Shown in pieces: positions 28,754 to 37,307 of a DNA stretch of 44,962 nt. The notes beneath the pieces were generated by a model. That model did not search any database. It was given only the letters and a program-made list of their open reading frames with translations, and was not told where the DNA came from. Within the stretch, counting starts at the first letter, position 1. The number at the start of each line of letters is the position of its first letter. Position numbers and translations under genes: made by a program. The stretch comes from a virus: the IMG/VR virus record IMGVR_UViG_3300010430_000109, positions 1 through 44,962 of that record; one strand, written 5' to 3'.

Positions 28754-28992
28754 GTATTTCATCAAAATCAATAAGTTTATTGGAAGACCAAAGAACAGTC
28801 GCTCAAGAGTTTTTCAATCAACAAAAATTAAACGCCCAACAAATTATCAATGTGGATACTCAATTATTACCTGCGCGTGTGATCGCCTATCAATACTACG
28901 GTGAGTCAACCCTAGGTGCTGATATTGCAGTTTTAAACGATGAGATAAATGTCTCGTTTTTATCGGGTAATATTAAGATTTTCACAGCATGA
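28750..28992 (+). CDS. small tail protein, like the C-terminal end of Mu gpN
   Basis: An 80-residue protein overlapping the gpN-like gene by ATGA. Residues 37-78 (NVDTQLLPARVIAYQYYGES..., then LNDEINVSFLSGNIKIF) follow the C-terminal pattern of gpN-type proteins (L-P-A-x-V-x-A-x-x-x-Y-G-D, then N-x-I-x-x-P-G-F-x-x-G). It would bind the baseplate hub. It overlaps the gpP-like gene by 4 bp. Confidence 0.6.
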   Translation: MSISSKSISLLEDQRTVAQEFFNQQKLNAQQIINVDTQLLPARVIAYQYYGESTLGADIAVLNDEINVSFLSGNIKIFTA

Positions 28993-30089
28993 TTATTTTA
29001 GTTGTCAATGGTAAAGCGTATGAACAGTTTACGGAAGCATCAGTTTCGTTTTCAATGGATACTTTTGCTAGACAGTTTCGATTCTTAGCGACTGGATCAG
29101 GTGGTAACCCTTTACCATTCAAAGGTGGTGAACCTTGTTCTATTTACATTGATGAAGTGATTCCTAAAAATATAATTTTAAAGGGGTTCATTGATGTTGT
29201 TGACATTACGTATGATGCTAAATCTCACAGTATTGAGGTTAGTGGCAGGGGTCAAACTGCTGACATCGCGGATTCTACAATTGACACTTTGGAATTAACT
29301 GCTGAAATTAGTCTTGCGGGTGCGATTGGTGCCGTGATCGGTCAATTCGAATCTAACGTTAGCGTTGTTGATTTAGTTCCAGGATTAGCATTATTTAATA
29401 TAGCAGAAGATCAGATCGGTGCTTCTGGTAAGAATGGTTTTGAATTCATTGAGGAATTAGCTAGAAAACGTCAAGTTATACTCAATGAAAGCGGTGCTGG
29501 AAATATTGAAATAACAAGAGCGCAAACAATAAAATACGAACAAAAATTACAAAATCTAATATATGATGATGGTAATAATATCAAGAGTGCTCAAGTGAAT
29601 TATGACTTAACGGGCGTGTATAAAACATATATTGCCCGAAGTTCGCAAAATGCGACTGCTTTGAATAATTCTGGTTCCCTGGATCTGGACCAAGTAGTTA
29701 ATCAGAGTGGTCGCTCCACTACATCAGATGTGCGAAACGGTAGACAATTCGCATTCATTGCCGAAAAAGCATCCAGCAATGATCAACTAGATGAACGTGT
29801 GAAGTGGGAAAGTAATATCAGACGCGCAAGAAGTAGAATATATAATGCTGTTTTTGTGGGTCACAAAACTCAATTCGGTGAAAATTGGGTTGTAAATAAA
29901 TTAATTAGTGTTAACGATGAGTTCGCTGGAATCAGTGAAGATATGCTTGTCAACAGCGTTACTTTTATTGAAAACCTAGAAGGTGAAGTTGTTCATCTGG
30001 GGTTGATAGATAAAAACGCCTATACGCCTAATCCCGCTGATAGCTTATCAGATGGGGTGGGAAATCAGTATGTATTCGGTGGTGGTTAA
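28989..30089 (+). CDS. baseplate hub protein (Mu gpP / gp27-like)
   Basis: A 366-residue protein following Mu gpP: MIILVVNGKAYEQFTEASVSFSMDTFARQFRF at the start, KGGEPCSIYIDEV, the VEVSGRGQTADIADSTI-like block (about 89-105), FEFIEELARKRQVILNESGAGNIEITRA (about 156-184), and a C-terminal VVNKLISVNDEFAGI strand set. The trimer joins tube and spike. Ends GGG and overlaps the spike gene (TAATG). Confidence 0.92.
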   Translation: MIILVVNGKAYEQFTEASVSFSMDTFARQFRFLATGSGGNPLPFKGGEPCSIYIDEVIPKNIILKGFIDVVDITYDAKSHSIEVSGRGQTADIADSTIDTLELTAEISLAGAIGAVIGQFESNVSVVDLVPGLALFNIAEDQIGASGKNGFEFIEELARKRQVILNESGAGNIEITRAQTIKYEQKLQNLIYDDGNNIKSAQVNYDLTGVYKTYIARSSQNATALNNSGSLDLDQVVNQSGRSTTSDVRNGRQFAFIAEKASSNDQLDERVKWESNIRRARSRIYNAVFVGHKTQFGENWVVNKLISVNDEFAGISEDMLVNSVTFIENLEGEVVHLGLIDKNAYTPNPADSLSDGVGNQYVFGGG

Positions 30090-30778
30090 TGAATATCATG
30101 AACATAATTCGAAATTTAACCCGACGAGCTGTTGTAACATTACCGGGTGACGATGATTTAAATGCACCAGTCCAACAAGTCAGCTACCTCAATAAAGCAT
30201 CTGATGTGGAAATAATCACGCCTTACGGGGTACATGCTAACCTTCCAGCGAATAACGAAGTGTTAATGACGTTGTGGTCAGTCGCAGGTCAAGAAGATTT
30301 TCGCGTCGGAATGGGGTATACTCCAAAGCTAAGACCGAAAGAAACACCTGCGGGCGAAGTGATCTTTTATCATCCTTTGACCCAAAGTAGAGTGCAGTTT
30401 AAGAACAATGGTGATATTGAAATTGATTCAACTGGTGACAATGGGAGCACTATTATCACCATTAAGAAAGATCTGAGTATTACTGTACTCGGTGATACAA
30501 CTATTAACACCACCGGTGACACAACTGTCACAACGGATGGTAACGCGGTAATCGATGTGACAGGAACGGCTACGGTCGATTGTCCCACAACTAATTGGAC
30601 GGGAGATATTAACTTGACTGGTGATTTGGATATAACTGGTAATCTTGATGTTAGTGCAGCGACAACGCTTAGTCCCACTGTTACATCTAACGGAAAAGAC
30701 ATATCTGATACGCATACACACGCAGGATCAGCGACCGCACCAAGTGGGCCGGTTGTACCTACAGGAACACCAGTATAA
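30089..30778 (+). CDS. baseplate central spike (Mu gp45-like)
   Basis: A 229-residue protein. Residues 1-100 form an OB-like domain; 110-195 are Thr-rich short strands of a triple-stranded beta helix (TTINTTGDTTVTTDGNAV); the tip has H209 and H211 in DTHTHAG, the H-x-H motif that holds iron in Mu gp45 and P2 gpV. The trimer pierces the outer membrane. The Pro/Gly/Thr tail (SGPVVPTGTPV) is typical. Confidence 0.93.
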   Translation: MNIMNIIRNLTRRAVVTLPGDDDLNAPVQQVSYLNKASDVEIITPYGVHANLPANNEVLMTLWSVAGQEDFRVGMGYTPKLRPKETPAGEVIFYHPLTQSRVQFKNNGDIEIDSTGDNGSTIITIKKDLSITVLGDTTINTTGDTTVTTDGNAVIDVTGTATVDCPTTNWTGDINLTGDLDITGNLDVSAATTLSPTVTSNGKDISDTHTHAGSATAPSGPVVPTGTPV

Positions 30779-31236
30779 TGTCGATACCAAAAACAGACGC
30801 AGTAATGACTAAAGAAGGTCGGATAACTGGATATTATGATTTCTCATTAACTGACGATGGTGATATTCTAACTGAAGATTTTTTTGACACAGCTATACTG
30901 ATGAGTTTTTTCTGTGAAAGACGAGCCGCATCATCTGAAATACCTAATTCGCAACGGCGGCGAGGCTGGATCGGGAACGAATCAACACCAGGTTTTGAGA
31001 TGGGTTCTAAAATTTGGTTATACGAACAAGCGCGAATCGATAGAAACACTTTGAACGGTATTTCTGATGCTGCAAATGAATCTTTACAATGGATGATTGA
31101 TGATGAAATCGCTGTATCAGTGAGATCAACAGCTACATTTTCAGATGATTCAATTAATCTAGAAGTGCAGATCGATAGACCAAATTCTAAAGTAGAAAAG
31201 AGATATTTCACGCTTTGGGAAAACACCGGGAGTTAG
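30778..31236 (+). CDS. baseplate wedge protein (Mu gp46 family)
   Basis: A 152-residue protein with the GP46 pattern: DGDILTEDFFDTAILMSFFCERRA (27-50), RRRGWIGNESTPGFEMGSKIWLYEQAR (60-86), helical linker, a beta end with VSVRSTATFSDDSINLEVQI. It belongs to the gp25/gpW-like wedge group that contacts the sheath. Overlaps the spike gene by TAATG. Confidence 0.92.
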   Translation: MSIPKTDAVMTKEGRITGYYDFSLTDDGDILTEDFFDTAILMSFFCERRAASSEIPNSQRRRGWIGNESTPGFEMGSKIWLYEQARIDRNTLNGISDAANESLQWMIDDEIAVSVRSTATFSDDSINLEVQIDRPNSKVEKRYFTLWENTGS

Positions 31237-31240
31237 AAGA

Positions 31241-32551
31241 ATGCCTTTAGATTTACCATCATCCGCTGACGAGGTAGTTCAACGCGCAAAAGTTGACGTT
31301 CAACGAGAACTCGAAGGTTCTAATCCGTTTCTCAAGAATCATTGGTTAGGTGCGTTAATCACTGGATTAGCTAATCGAATATTTGATTTTTTTGTTCAAT
31401 TAGATCAAGCGGTTAAATTAAGTTTCCCTGATACAACCAGTGGCGCATTCCTAGCGAGATGGTCGAGTATTTTCGGAACATCTAAAACACCGGCTACGCA
31501 ATCAACTGGTAATATTGCTGCTACGGGTACAGCAACGACCGTGATACCAAGTTCAACAAATTATCAATCTAGTGATGGTTTAGTTTATACATCTACCGCG
31601 CTGGCAACAATAACCGCTCAAAGTTTGGCAGTAACATCGATTACAAGAGTTGGATCGATAGCAACACTGACAACTACGCTTGACCATGGAATTGCGTCAA
31701 ATGTACCAGTGACTATTTCGGGTGCCAACGAAACTGAGTACAACGGAACGTTCGATGTCACTGTGACCGGCCTTGATACGTTTATTTATGATGTTACTGG
31801 TTCACCCACAACGCCCGCCACTGGTACAATCTTAGCTGGTTTCACGGCTGCATCAGTTCCAGTTCAATCAGTTGATTTGGGTGCAGATGTTAACCAGAAT
31901 CTAGATGCTGTATTGACATTACAGTCACCAATTTCAGGTGTTGACAATGCAGCATCCGTTGATTTTGGTGAATTAGGCGGCGGTGTAGATGAAGAAACTG
32001 ATGCTGATAATAAAATTCGATTGTTGGACAGAATTCAAAACCCGATTGCACATTTCAATGTTGCTGAAATAACAGCTCAAGCAAAATCGATTGCTGGTGT
32101 TACCCGTGTGTTTGTTGAAGAAGTTACACCGGCAATTGGTCAAGTTACTGTTTATTTCATGCGTGATAACGACGCTGATCCAATCCCAAGCGCATCAGAA
32201 GTTGCGACTGTCAAGGCTCAAATCATAACTGTTAAACCAGCCAATACGGCTGATGTTGACGTTATTGTGAGCGCTCCAACTGCTATTTCAACAGCGTTCA
32301 CATTTACTAACTTAACCCCTGATACATCGACAATGAGGACATCAGTCACGGCATCGCTAGAACAATTTTTCGATGAAGAAACAACAGTAGGTGTTGATGT
32401 TGACCAAGATAAGTACCGGGCGGCTATTGCTAACACCATTGATACAGAAACCGGTGACGAGGTAACAACGTTCACATTATCCGCGCCATCTGGTGACATC
32501 ACTATAGCGTCAGGTGAGATCGGAACACTTGGGACGGTGACCTACCCATGA
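31241..32551 (+). CDS. baseplate protein J-like (Mu gp47) with inserted beta-unit
   Basis: A 436-residue protein. Baseplate_J pattern: LIT-GLANRIFDFFVQLDQAVKLSFPDTTSGAFL (40-70), VDFGELGGGVDEETDADNKIRLLDRIQNPIAHFN (238-271), VTRVFVEEVTPAIGQVTVYFMRD (about 282-304). Residues 128-200 are an insertion with SITRVGS, DHGI, SGANETEYNGTF and PATGTIL, the same unit as in the tail terminator (21669). Its removal leaves a J protein of normal length. It joins wedge to fibre network. Confidence 0.9.
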   Translation: MPLDLPSSADEVVQRAKVDVQRELEGSNPFLKNHWLGALITGLANRIFDFFVQLDQAVKLSFPDTTSGAFLARWSSIFGTSKTPATQSTGNIAATGTATTVIPSSTNYQSSDGLVYTSTALATITAQSLAVTSITRVGSIATLTTTLDHGIASNVPVTISGANETEYNGTFDVTVTGLDTFIYDVTGSPTTPATGTILAGFTAASVPVQSVDLGADVNQNLDAVLTLQSPISGVDNAASVDFGELGGGVDEETDADNKIRLLDRIQNPIAHFNVAEITAQAKSIAGVTRVFVEEVTPAIGQVTVYFMRDNDADPIPSASEVATVKAQIITVKPANTADVDVIVSAPTAISTAFTFTNLTPDTSTMRTSVTASLEQFFDEETTVGVDVDQDKYRAAIANTIDTETGDEVTTFTLSAPSGDITIASGEIGTLGTVTYP

Positions 32552-33201
32552 CCCAATTTATAAAATCACATACTATTGATGAAATAATTGCCTCAATAGT
32601 TACCTATTTACCTGGTGGTGAAATGTTCATTGCTGCTCAAATAGCAGGAACGAATCAAAATGACTTGTTGAGAGGTATCGGCTTCACATTACTTGATGCT
32701 GAGAATTTCATAAAAGTTTACAACGCCGAATTCATACCAGATAATACAAGTGCGTTTGTTGCTGAATGGGAATCTGCTTTAGGTATACCAGATGATTGTT
32801 TTCCTGGTTCATCCGAATCAGATTTAAGTATCAGGAAAAATCACATATTGATTAAATTAGCATCGCTCGGTGTTCAAACTAGTGCTGATTTCGTCAATCT
32901 GGCTACAATATTAGGGTTTCCTGACACAACGGTTATTTCAGGCGTTAACGAGGGTATAACACCATTGAATGAAGCTAGATTCACAATAGTCGTGGGATTC
33001 CCAGCACCAGACAGTAATATTTTCCCTCTTGATTTCCCTATTCCATTCGGTACAACTCAGTTTGCGATACTTGAATGTTTATTTGCTAAATTGAAACCAG
33101 CCAATTGTGTGATACAATTCCAATTACAAACAGGTATTCAATATCTTTTCCAGGACGGTCAAGAGTATGAATTTCAAGATGATATATTTCAGGAGTTTTA
33201 A
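32548..33201 (+). CDS. baseplate/tail protein (Mu gp48, DUF2313/YmfQ-like)
   Basis: A 217-residue protein with the DUF2313 pattern: helical start (LPGGEMFIAAQIAGTNQNDLLRGIG), FVAEWESALGIPDDCFPG (about 69-86), RKNHILIKLASLGVQTSADFVNLATILGF (about 96-124), a beta end. It ties tail fibres to the baseplate. The end has two near-copies of a short unit (YLFQDGQEYEFQDDIFQEF), read as extra C-terminal residues. Confidence 0.9.
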   Translation: MTQFIKSHTIDEIIASIVTYLPGGEMFIAAQIAGTNQNDLLRGIGFTLLDAENFIKVYNAEFIPDNTSAFVAEWESALGIPDDCFPGSSESDLSIRKNHILIKLASLGVQTSADFVNLATILGFPDTTVISGVNEGITPLNEARFTIVVGFPAPDSNIFPLDFPIPFGTTQFAILECLFAKLKPANCVIQFQLQTGIQYLFQDGQEYEFQDDIFQEF

Positions 33202-33203
33202 CA

Positions 33204-33620
33204 ATGTCAAAGAAATTAACTGATTTAAATTCAGCTACCGATGCGGCATCCGGTGATTTAGTACATTTAGTTGATGTATCTGACACTACGGATGATCCAG
33301 CAGGTACTAGCAAAAAAGCTACTGTTGATGTTTTGCTCACAGGTGACCGAGTGGTTACAAGCCCATCGGCGGCGGGTGTTGGACTAACCGTTGATAAAGA
33401 TTCTAATGATGCGGGTGATATTTACGCAATGGTTATCAATTCAGATAATGCCGGTGCTGGTGCACCGGGTGGAATTGATTTAAGCTCAATGGCTGTTGAT
33501 GAACCTGTCATTAAAGCGGTAGCGGATGCTATCACAACGGCGGGTACTGTCAGTCATCAAATAGCAATAGATATTGGCGGTACTACTTTTTACTTAGTCG
33601 CTCACACTCACGGGTCTTAA
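33204..33620 (+). CDS. tail fibre-associated protein (baseplate attachment)
   Basis: A 138-residue protein directly after gp48, with a ribosome site AGGAG. Its start, KLTDLNSATDAASGDLVHLVDVSDTTDD and KKATVDVLL, is the attachment motif seen at the N-terminus of many phage fibre proteins. A short Gly/Ala-rich beta part follows, and it ends HTHGS, an H-x-H motif like the spike tip, which may bind metal. It is short for a fibre and probably links the baseplate to the next proteins. Confidence 0.7.
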   Translation: MSKKLTDLNSATDAASGDLVHLVDVSDTTDDPAGTSKKATVDVLLTGDRVVTSPSAAGVGLTVDKDSNDAGDIYAMVINSDNAGAGAPGGIDLSSMAVDEPVIKAVADAITTAGTVSHQIAIDIGGTTFYLVAHTHGS

Positions 33621-33624
33621 GAAT

Positions 33625-34125
33625 ATGAAAGATATTGTAACAAAAGCAGATAACACATCACCACCAAGCGGTAATTTGACAGCAGCAGAATATAACAATG
33701 TTCAGGTTGAGCTCGAAAGTGCAATCACTAACACCGGTCAAACGTTAGATACACCTACTGATAGTGAAAGGCAAATGACTCAAGCGATCGCCGTTGGCGG
33801 TGAACGAGTATCTAGAGCAGATGCCGAAACCGCTCAAATTGGCGAAATTGTTTTACCTGATAATTCGGCGGCAATATTAACCGTTGATTTACCAAGCGCT
33901 GATTTATTTGTGAATGCTGTGGTATATTTCGAACCAGTTGAAGATCAGCTATATTCCGTATTTGCTTTAACAGTTGGTAGAAATGGTAACTTAATTATGG
34001 GGTTAGCTGAAGACATGGTTGTGAATTCTGAAACCGCTGACAACGATAAATTCAAAATGACTTGGAAAGGTGGATCCGTTGGTTGGCTTGTTTCAAAAAC
34101 TGAAGTTGTTGGGAGTACTTTATGA
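33625..34125 (+). CDS. tail fibre protein component
   Basis: A 166-residue protein. The start PPSGNLTAAEYNNVQVELESAITNTGQTLD (14-43), with the S-x-x-x-T-x-x-E-x-N pattern, is common at the N-terminus of phage fibres; the rest is a beta-rich domain. It overlaps the next gene by ATGA, so both are made together. Probably a connector between the attachment protein and the receptor-binding protein. Confidence 0.65.
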   Translation: MKDIVTKADNTSPPSGNLTAAEYNNVQVELESAITNTGQTLDTPTDSERQMTQAIAVGGERVSRADAETAQIGEIVLPDNSAAILTVDLPSADLFVNAVVYFEPVEDQLYSVFALTVGRNGNLIMGLAEDMVVNSETADNDKFKMTWKGGSVGWLVSKTEVVGSTL

Positions 34126-34994
34126 GTAACATTGATGATTTTTTTGCGAGTGCTGGCGCTAGTAATATTGGAATCTTTCCATTTTTCGAAAGTAAAGTAA
34201 ACAATGCTAGATCTCCTGGTCACCCTTTTGGTTTTCTAGATGATGGTGACTACTTCATTATGCCTACATCCCCAACAACTGCGTTGTCATACCGTGACAA
34301 TGCTAATGTATCACAATGGTCTAAGGCTAATTCAACAACAATCAATGCTGCATCGGACGCATGGTTAAGTTTTACCTATGATTCGGTCGATGACCTGCTT
34401 TATGTAACATCGTTTGATGAAACAACAGATGTTATATATCTAGCAAGTATCAATGCTGCTGGTACTATTGTTAATATTGGAACATCTGCGGCAACAACTG
34501 TTAATCTTACTGCAGTAACTTATGGATGGGGTTCTTCAAGTGCCAATTACCCTAGTATGATTAGAGACGCAGAAGGTTCTGGAAATTTTACGCTGTATAT
34601 GAATGGTGGAATAATTATTGTCTTAAATAGTGGTACTGGTGCTATTGTTAGTGAGACAGTTAATCCAACTTCAGATACCGGAAATTTTGTTTCAACTTCT
34701 GGTGTTTATTTTACACCATTCGGATTCGATCTTGACGATCCTTATCGAGTCTGTTACATCGGCAAGCAGCATCCCGACATTACTAATTATATAGGGCGTT
34801 CGACTGTTCTCATGCCAACTGCTTACTTGGGTCTACCGCAAGGCACTAGTAGTAGTAAACGTCAGGGCCATTTAAGTTGGGGCGGGGATATTCTTCTAAG
34901 TGTAGGTAACGAAAATTCAGGACCAATTCGATTTGATAAAACCTTATACAATGATGCGGTTGATGAGATTGCTACAGCAATGAATATAATTTAA
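34122..34994 (+). CDS. putative receptor-binding protein
   Basis: A 290-residue protein, aromatic and Gly/Ser/Thr-rich, with repeated strand motifs of the type DAWLSFTYDSVDDLLYVTS and ITLYMNGGIIIVLNS-like pairs, which suggest a beta-propeller or beta-sandwich. It is the longest protein after gp48 and occupies the receptor-binding position. No chaperone of the Mu gp50 type is seen, nor an invertase for fibre switching. The host receptor cannot be told. Confidence 0.6.
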   Translation: MSNIDDFFASAGASNIGIFPFFESKVNNARSPGHPFGFLDDGDYFIMPTSPTTALSYRDNANVSQWSKANSTTINAASDAWLSFTYDSVDDLLYVTSFDETTDVIYLASINAAGTIVNIGTSAATTVNLTAVTYGWGSSSANYPSMIRDAEGSGNFTLYMNGGIIIVLNSGTGAIVSETVNPTSDTGNFVSTSGVYFTPFGFDLDDPYRVCYIGKQHPDITNYIGRSTVLMPTAYLGLPQGTSSSKRQGHLSWGGDILLSVGNENSGPIRFDKTLYNDAVDEIATAMNII

Positions 34995-35007
34995 AGGTGT
35001 TCAGAAT

Positions 35008-35469
35008 ATGAGAAAAGTGAAATTTGAATATAAAGAGAATGATCTGGGTGGCATTGTATACCCTGATGATACATCTCAGTTTCGTGATACTTATGTCAAA
35101 GATGGGTTCATCTACGGTAATTATCTGGGTAGTAAGTCGTCAATCCAAAACGCTCCTTTAGATTACATAGATTTAGAAGTAGCTGTTGATAAACACCAAT
35201 ATGCGATCGGTGAAATCATCACATTCACGGGTGAGTTTAGTGATAAATCGTTGAATATATCAATTGTACCAATTACCATTCTTGATAGAAATGGTCGACA
35301 TGTTGACAATATAGGGGTTGAGGTTAAGGAAGGGTTAATATCTGGTGCTGTAAAATTCAATAAACCAGGTGATTATTATATCTCACATGAGGGAATTAAT
35401 TATCACAAAAATATTATACCTATCGAATTAAGATTAAAAAAGGAAGTTAGTTTCAGAGTTTATAGATAG
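35008..35469 (+). CDS. fibre-region protein with Ig-like domain
   Basis: A 153-residue protein after RBS-weak leader GGTG. The N-terminal 50 residues read RKVKFEYKENDLGGIVYPDD; residues 55-153 fit an Ig-like beta sandwich (IDLEVAVDKHQYAIGEIITFTG, VPITILDRNGRHVDNIG, GAVKFNKPGDYYIS). It may be a fibre tip accessory or a fibre chaperone. It is the last gene before operator site 9, hence the end of the structural unit. Confidence 0.55.
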   Translation: MRKVKFEYKENDLGGIVYPDDTSQFRDTYVKDGFIYGNYLGSKSSIQNAPLDYIDLEVAVDKHQYAIGEIITFTGEFSDKSLNISIVPITILDRNGRHVDNIGVEVKEGLISGAVKFNKPGDYYISHEGINYHKNIIPIELRLKKEVSFRVYR

Positions 35470-35471
35470 GT

Positions 35472-35543
35472 TTAAGGTTGACATGCTTGTCAATAACGGT
35501 TAAGGTTGACATGCTTTACGTTCAATAACGAACATATTATAAA
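35472..35543 (+). promoter_or_regulatory. duplicated operator-promoter region (site 9) before the secreted-protein cassette
   Basis: TTGACATGCTTGTCAA (35478-35493) is a perfect TTGAC-N6-GTCAA site. The 17-mer TTAAGGTTGACATGCTT occurs at 35472-35488 and again at 35500-35516, so a second, half-degenerate site (TTGACATGCTTTACGTTCAA) follows. The best promoter pair is TTTACG (35515-35520) with TATAAA (35538-35543), 17-bp spacer. Two tandem binding sites suggest tighter or cooperative control than at the single sites. Confidence 0.65.
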
Positions 35544-35560
35544 CATACAGAGGTTAAATC

Positions 35561-35965
35561 ATGAAGAAACTATTATTAGTTGTGCTGTCGATAGCATCAC
35601 CCTTATTATTTGCAAATGCTGAGTATTATGAAATTGAAGTTAGTAATACTGGTAATGTCCACATAGCCTTTCCTATCTTTGAACAAAAATCGATTGGGGG
35701 TTTTGACAAATACAGTTGTAAAATATATTTATCCAATGGTACAGCTTTATGGGAGCACTCTATAGATGCGGCAGCAGTAAACCAACATTCTACTCACAGT
35801 TCTTGCTTAGACCAAGGGAATCTATCTTCGGGGAAAAGCTATTTGATGGTATTAGAGTTTGATGATTGGCCCACCCATAATAAGACCAGAACGCTACCTG
35901 TTATTATAAATGTCCCCTATAGTGGCACGGAAACTGTTGCAACTAAAATACTGTATAAGCCGTAA
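35561..35965 (+). CDS. secreted protein with signal peptide
   Basis: A 134-residue protein. Residues 1-20 form a clear Sec signal peptide (MKKLLLVVLSIASPLLFANA, cut before EYYEIE). The mature part is beta-rich with two cysteines (about 51 and 85) that could form a disulfide in the periplasm. AGAGG ribosome site. It is the first gene of the unit from site 9 and is followed by two outer-membrane-like proteins. Function unknown. Confidence 0.65.
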   Translation: MKKLLLVVLSIASPLLFANAEYYEIEVSNTGNVHIAFPIFEQKSIGGFDKYSCKIYLSNGTALWEHSIDAAAVNQHSTHSSCLDQGNLSSGKSYLMVLEFDDWPTHNKTRTLPVIINVPYSGTETVATKILYKP

Positions 35966-35971
35966 GAAGCA

Positions 35972-36370
35972 ATGAAATTATCAGCTATCTTGTTATTGTT
36001 GTTCAGTATTAATTCGGTAGCTGATAACTATGTTCATATCAGCATGTTTTCACATCATGTTAAAGATTCATATAAATACCGTCAAGATCATAATTTGATC
36101 GGAATTGAAATTGACGAAAAGTTCATTCATTCATTCATCAATTCACAAAATGACCGGTCGTTTTACATTGGTCGCATTCGTAGAGATTATAAATGTAGTG
36201 GTAATTGGTGTCTTAATTACAATTACGGAATACTCACGGGTTACGATATGGGTCCGTATAAATGGACACCTATGTTTTTTCCGATTATATCATATGATAA
36301 TGATGTTAAATTTGATATCACAATCGTTCCATCAGTGGTTTATTCAATACAGTTTAGATTTGATTTATGA
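35972..36370 (+). CDS. probable outer-membrane beta-barrel protein
   Basis: A 132-residue protein: signal peptide 1-17 (cut after NSVA), then a small beta barrel pattern of alternating hydrophobic and polar residues, ending in Phe-rich strand SIQFRFDL as outer-membrane barrels do. The middle has SHHVKDSYKYRQDHNLIGIEID, RSFYIGRIRRDYKCSGNWC and GILTGYDMG; this H-N-x-x-G-(I/V)-E plus L-x-T-G-Y layout recurs in a family of short phage and bacterial barrel proteins of unknown role. Overlaps the PagL-like gene by ATGA, which suggests joint action on the cell envelope. Confidence 0.6.
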   Translation: MKLSAILLLLFSINSVADNYVHISMFSHHVKDSYKYRQDHNLIGIEIDEKFIHSFINSQNDRSFYIGRIRRDYKCSGNWCLNYNYGILTGYDMGPYKWTPMFFPIISYDNDVKFDITIVPSVVYSIQFRFDL

Positions 36371-36849
36371 AAATATTACTCATCATGTTAATACTAACAA
36401 CTAACGCCATTGCTGATCCATATATTGCGATCGGTAGTATTTATGATGCGGATATAGCAGGTAAAAAAATGCTTGCTATAGGAACACAAACGGGTGACTG
36501 GAAATTCGAAATATCTTATTTTGAAGAGTACACGCGCACATCATGGTACGTGGATCATCCAGAATGGAGACACGCACCATTAACTATTGTTAAGAGTCAT
36601 TCAACATTCTCAATAACTAATAAATTGTATAAAAAGAATTTCGGTGAAATAGAATTTTTTTATGATTTTGGATTTGCAGTAACAGATCGGATATCAAGCG
36701 TTAATTCATCACATTTACTATTTAAACACAATGTAGGACTGTGGTTACAACCATGCGGTCTGTACGTTAGCCACACATCAAACGCGGGTTTAGCCGGTGT
36801 GAACGCCGGTGAAGATACTTATCAATTCGGATGCGGTATAAGTTTTTGA
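36367..36849 (+). CDS. PagL-like outer-membrane lipid A deacylase (acyloxyacyl hydrolase)
   Basis: A 160-residue protein: signal peptide 1-16 (cut before DPYIAIG), eight-strand barrel pattern, C-terminal FGCGISF with terminal Phe. Near the C-terminus it has the PagL catalytic block: H136-x-S138-N139-A-G, then an acidic residue at 149/150 (NAGED), 12 residues after the serine as the third member of the triad. PagL removes the 3-O-acyl chain of lipid A in the outer leaflet. In a phage this could change the host surface against superinfection or ease exit. Two Cys (130, 156) may be linked. Confidence 0.7.
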   Translation: MKILLIMLILTTNAIADPYIAIGSIYDADIAGKKMLAIGTQTGDWKFEISYFEEYTRTSWYVDHPEWRHAPLTIVKSHSTFSITNKLYKKNFGEIEFFYDFGFAVTDRISSVNSSHLLFKHNVGLWLQPCGLYVSHTSNAGLAGVNAGEDTYQFGCGISF

Positions 36850-37307
36850 AAATAATAGTCGATAGATTTCATTCAAATCGAGAAACTACATTATCTAGAG
36901 TGAGTATCGACGGTGAATTCTTTTGTTTCGGACTTGAAGACGAATATCATTCTATCAAGATAGCTGGTGAAACTCGTATACCATCAGGAACTTATAACAT
37001 GACCATGCGTAATGTCGGTGGTTTTGATAAACGATATAAGAAGAAGTTCGATTTTCATTTAGGTATGTTGCAAGTTCAGAACGTGCCAAACTTTGAGTAC
37101 ATTCTAATTCACATCGGTAATACTGATGAAGATACGGCCGGATGTCTGTTAATCGGTGAAGGTGCGATTGTATCAGATAAAATAAATATACAGTACTCAA
37201 CCAACGCTTACATCAAATTTTACAAGAAAGTTGTTAATGCTTGTTTAAATCGAGAATTGACAATTGAATATTTAGACAACGATAGGATTTCATATTATGG
37301 CCTTTGA
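36831..37307 (+). CDS. DUF5675 family protein (possible lysis-related)
   Basis: A 158-residue protein with the DUF5675 pattern: FHSNRETTLSRVSIDGEFFCFGLEDEYHSIKIAGETRIPSGTY-type N-terminal blocks (13-54; G-E-F-F-C-F-x-L-E-D, then K-I-A-G-E-T-R-I-P), NVPNFEYILIHIGNTDEDTAGCLLIGEG (about 84-110). The I-H-x-G-N...GC end recalls L,D-transpeptidases and suggests a peptidoglycan-related enzyme, but the family's activity is not established. Start is either ATG 36831 inside the previous gene or TTG 36846. It lies directly before the holin, where endolysins often sit. Confidence 0.75.
   Translation: MRYKFLKIIVDRFHSNRETTLSRVSIDGEFFCFGLEDEYHSIKIAGETRIPSGTYNMTMRNVGGFDKRYKKKFDFHLGMLQVQNVPNFEYILIHIGNTDEDTAGCLLIGEGAIVSDKINIQYSTNAYIKFYKKVVNACLNRELTIEYLDNDRISYYGL

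Noticed and set aside
30370-30721. Minus-strand ORFs of 97-110 codons in the spike gene
   Set aside because: They mirror the Thr/Asp-rich beta-helix repeats of the spike; there is no promoter or neighbour on that strand.
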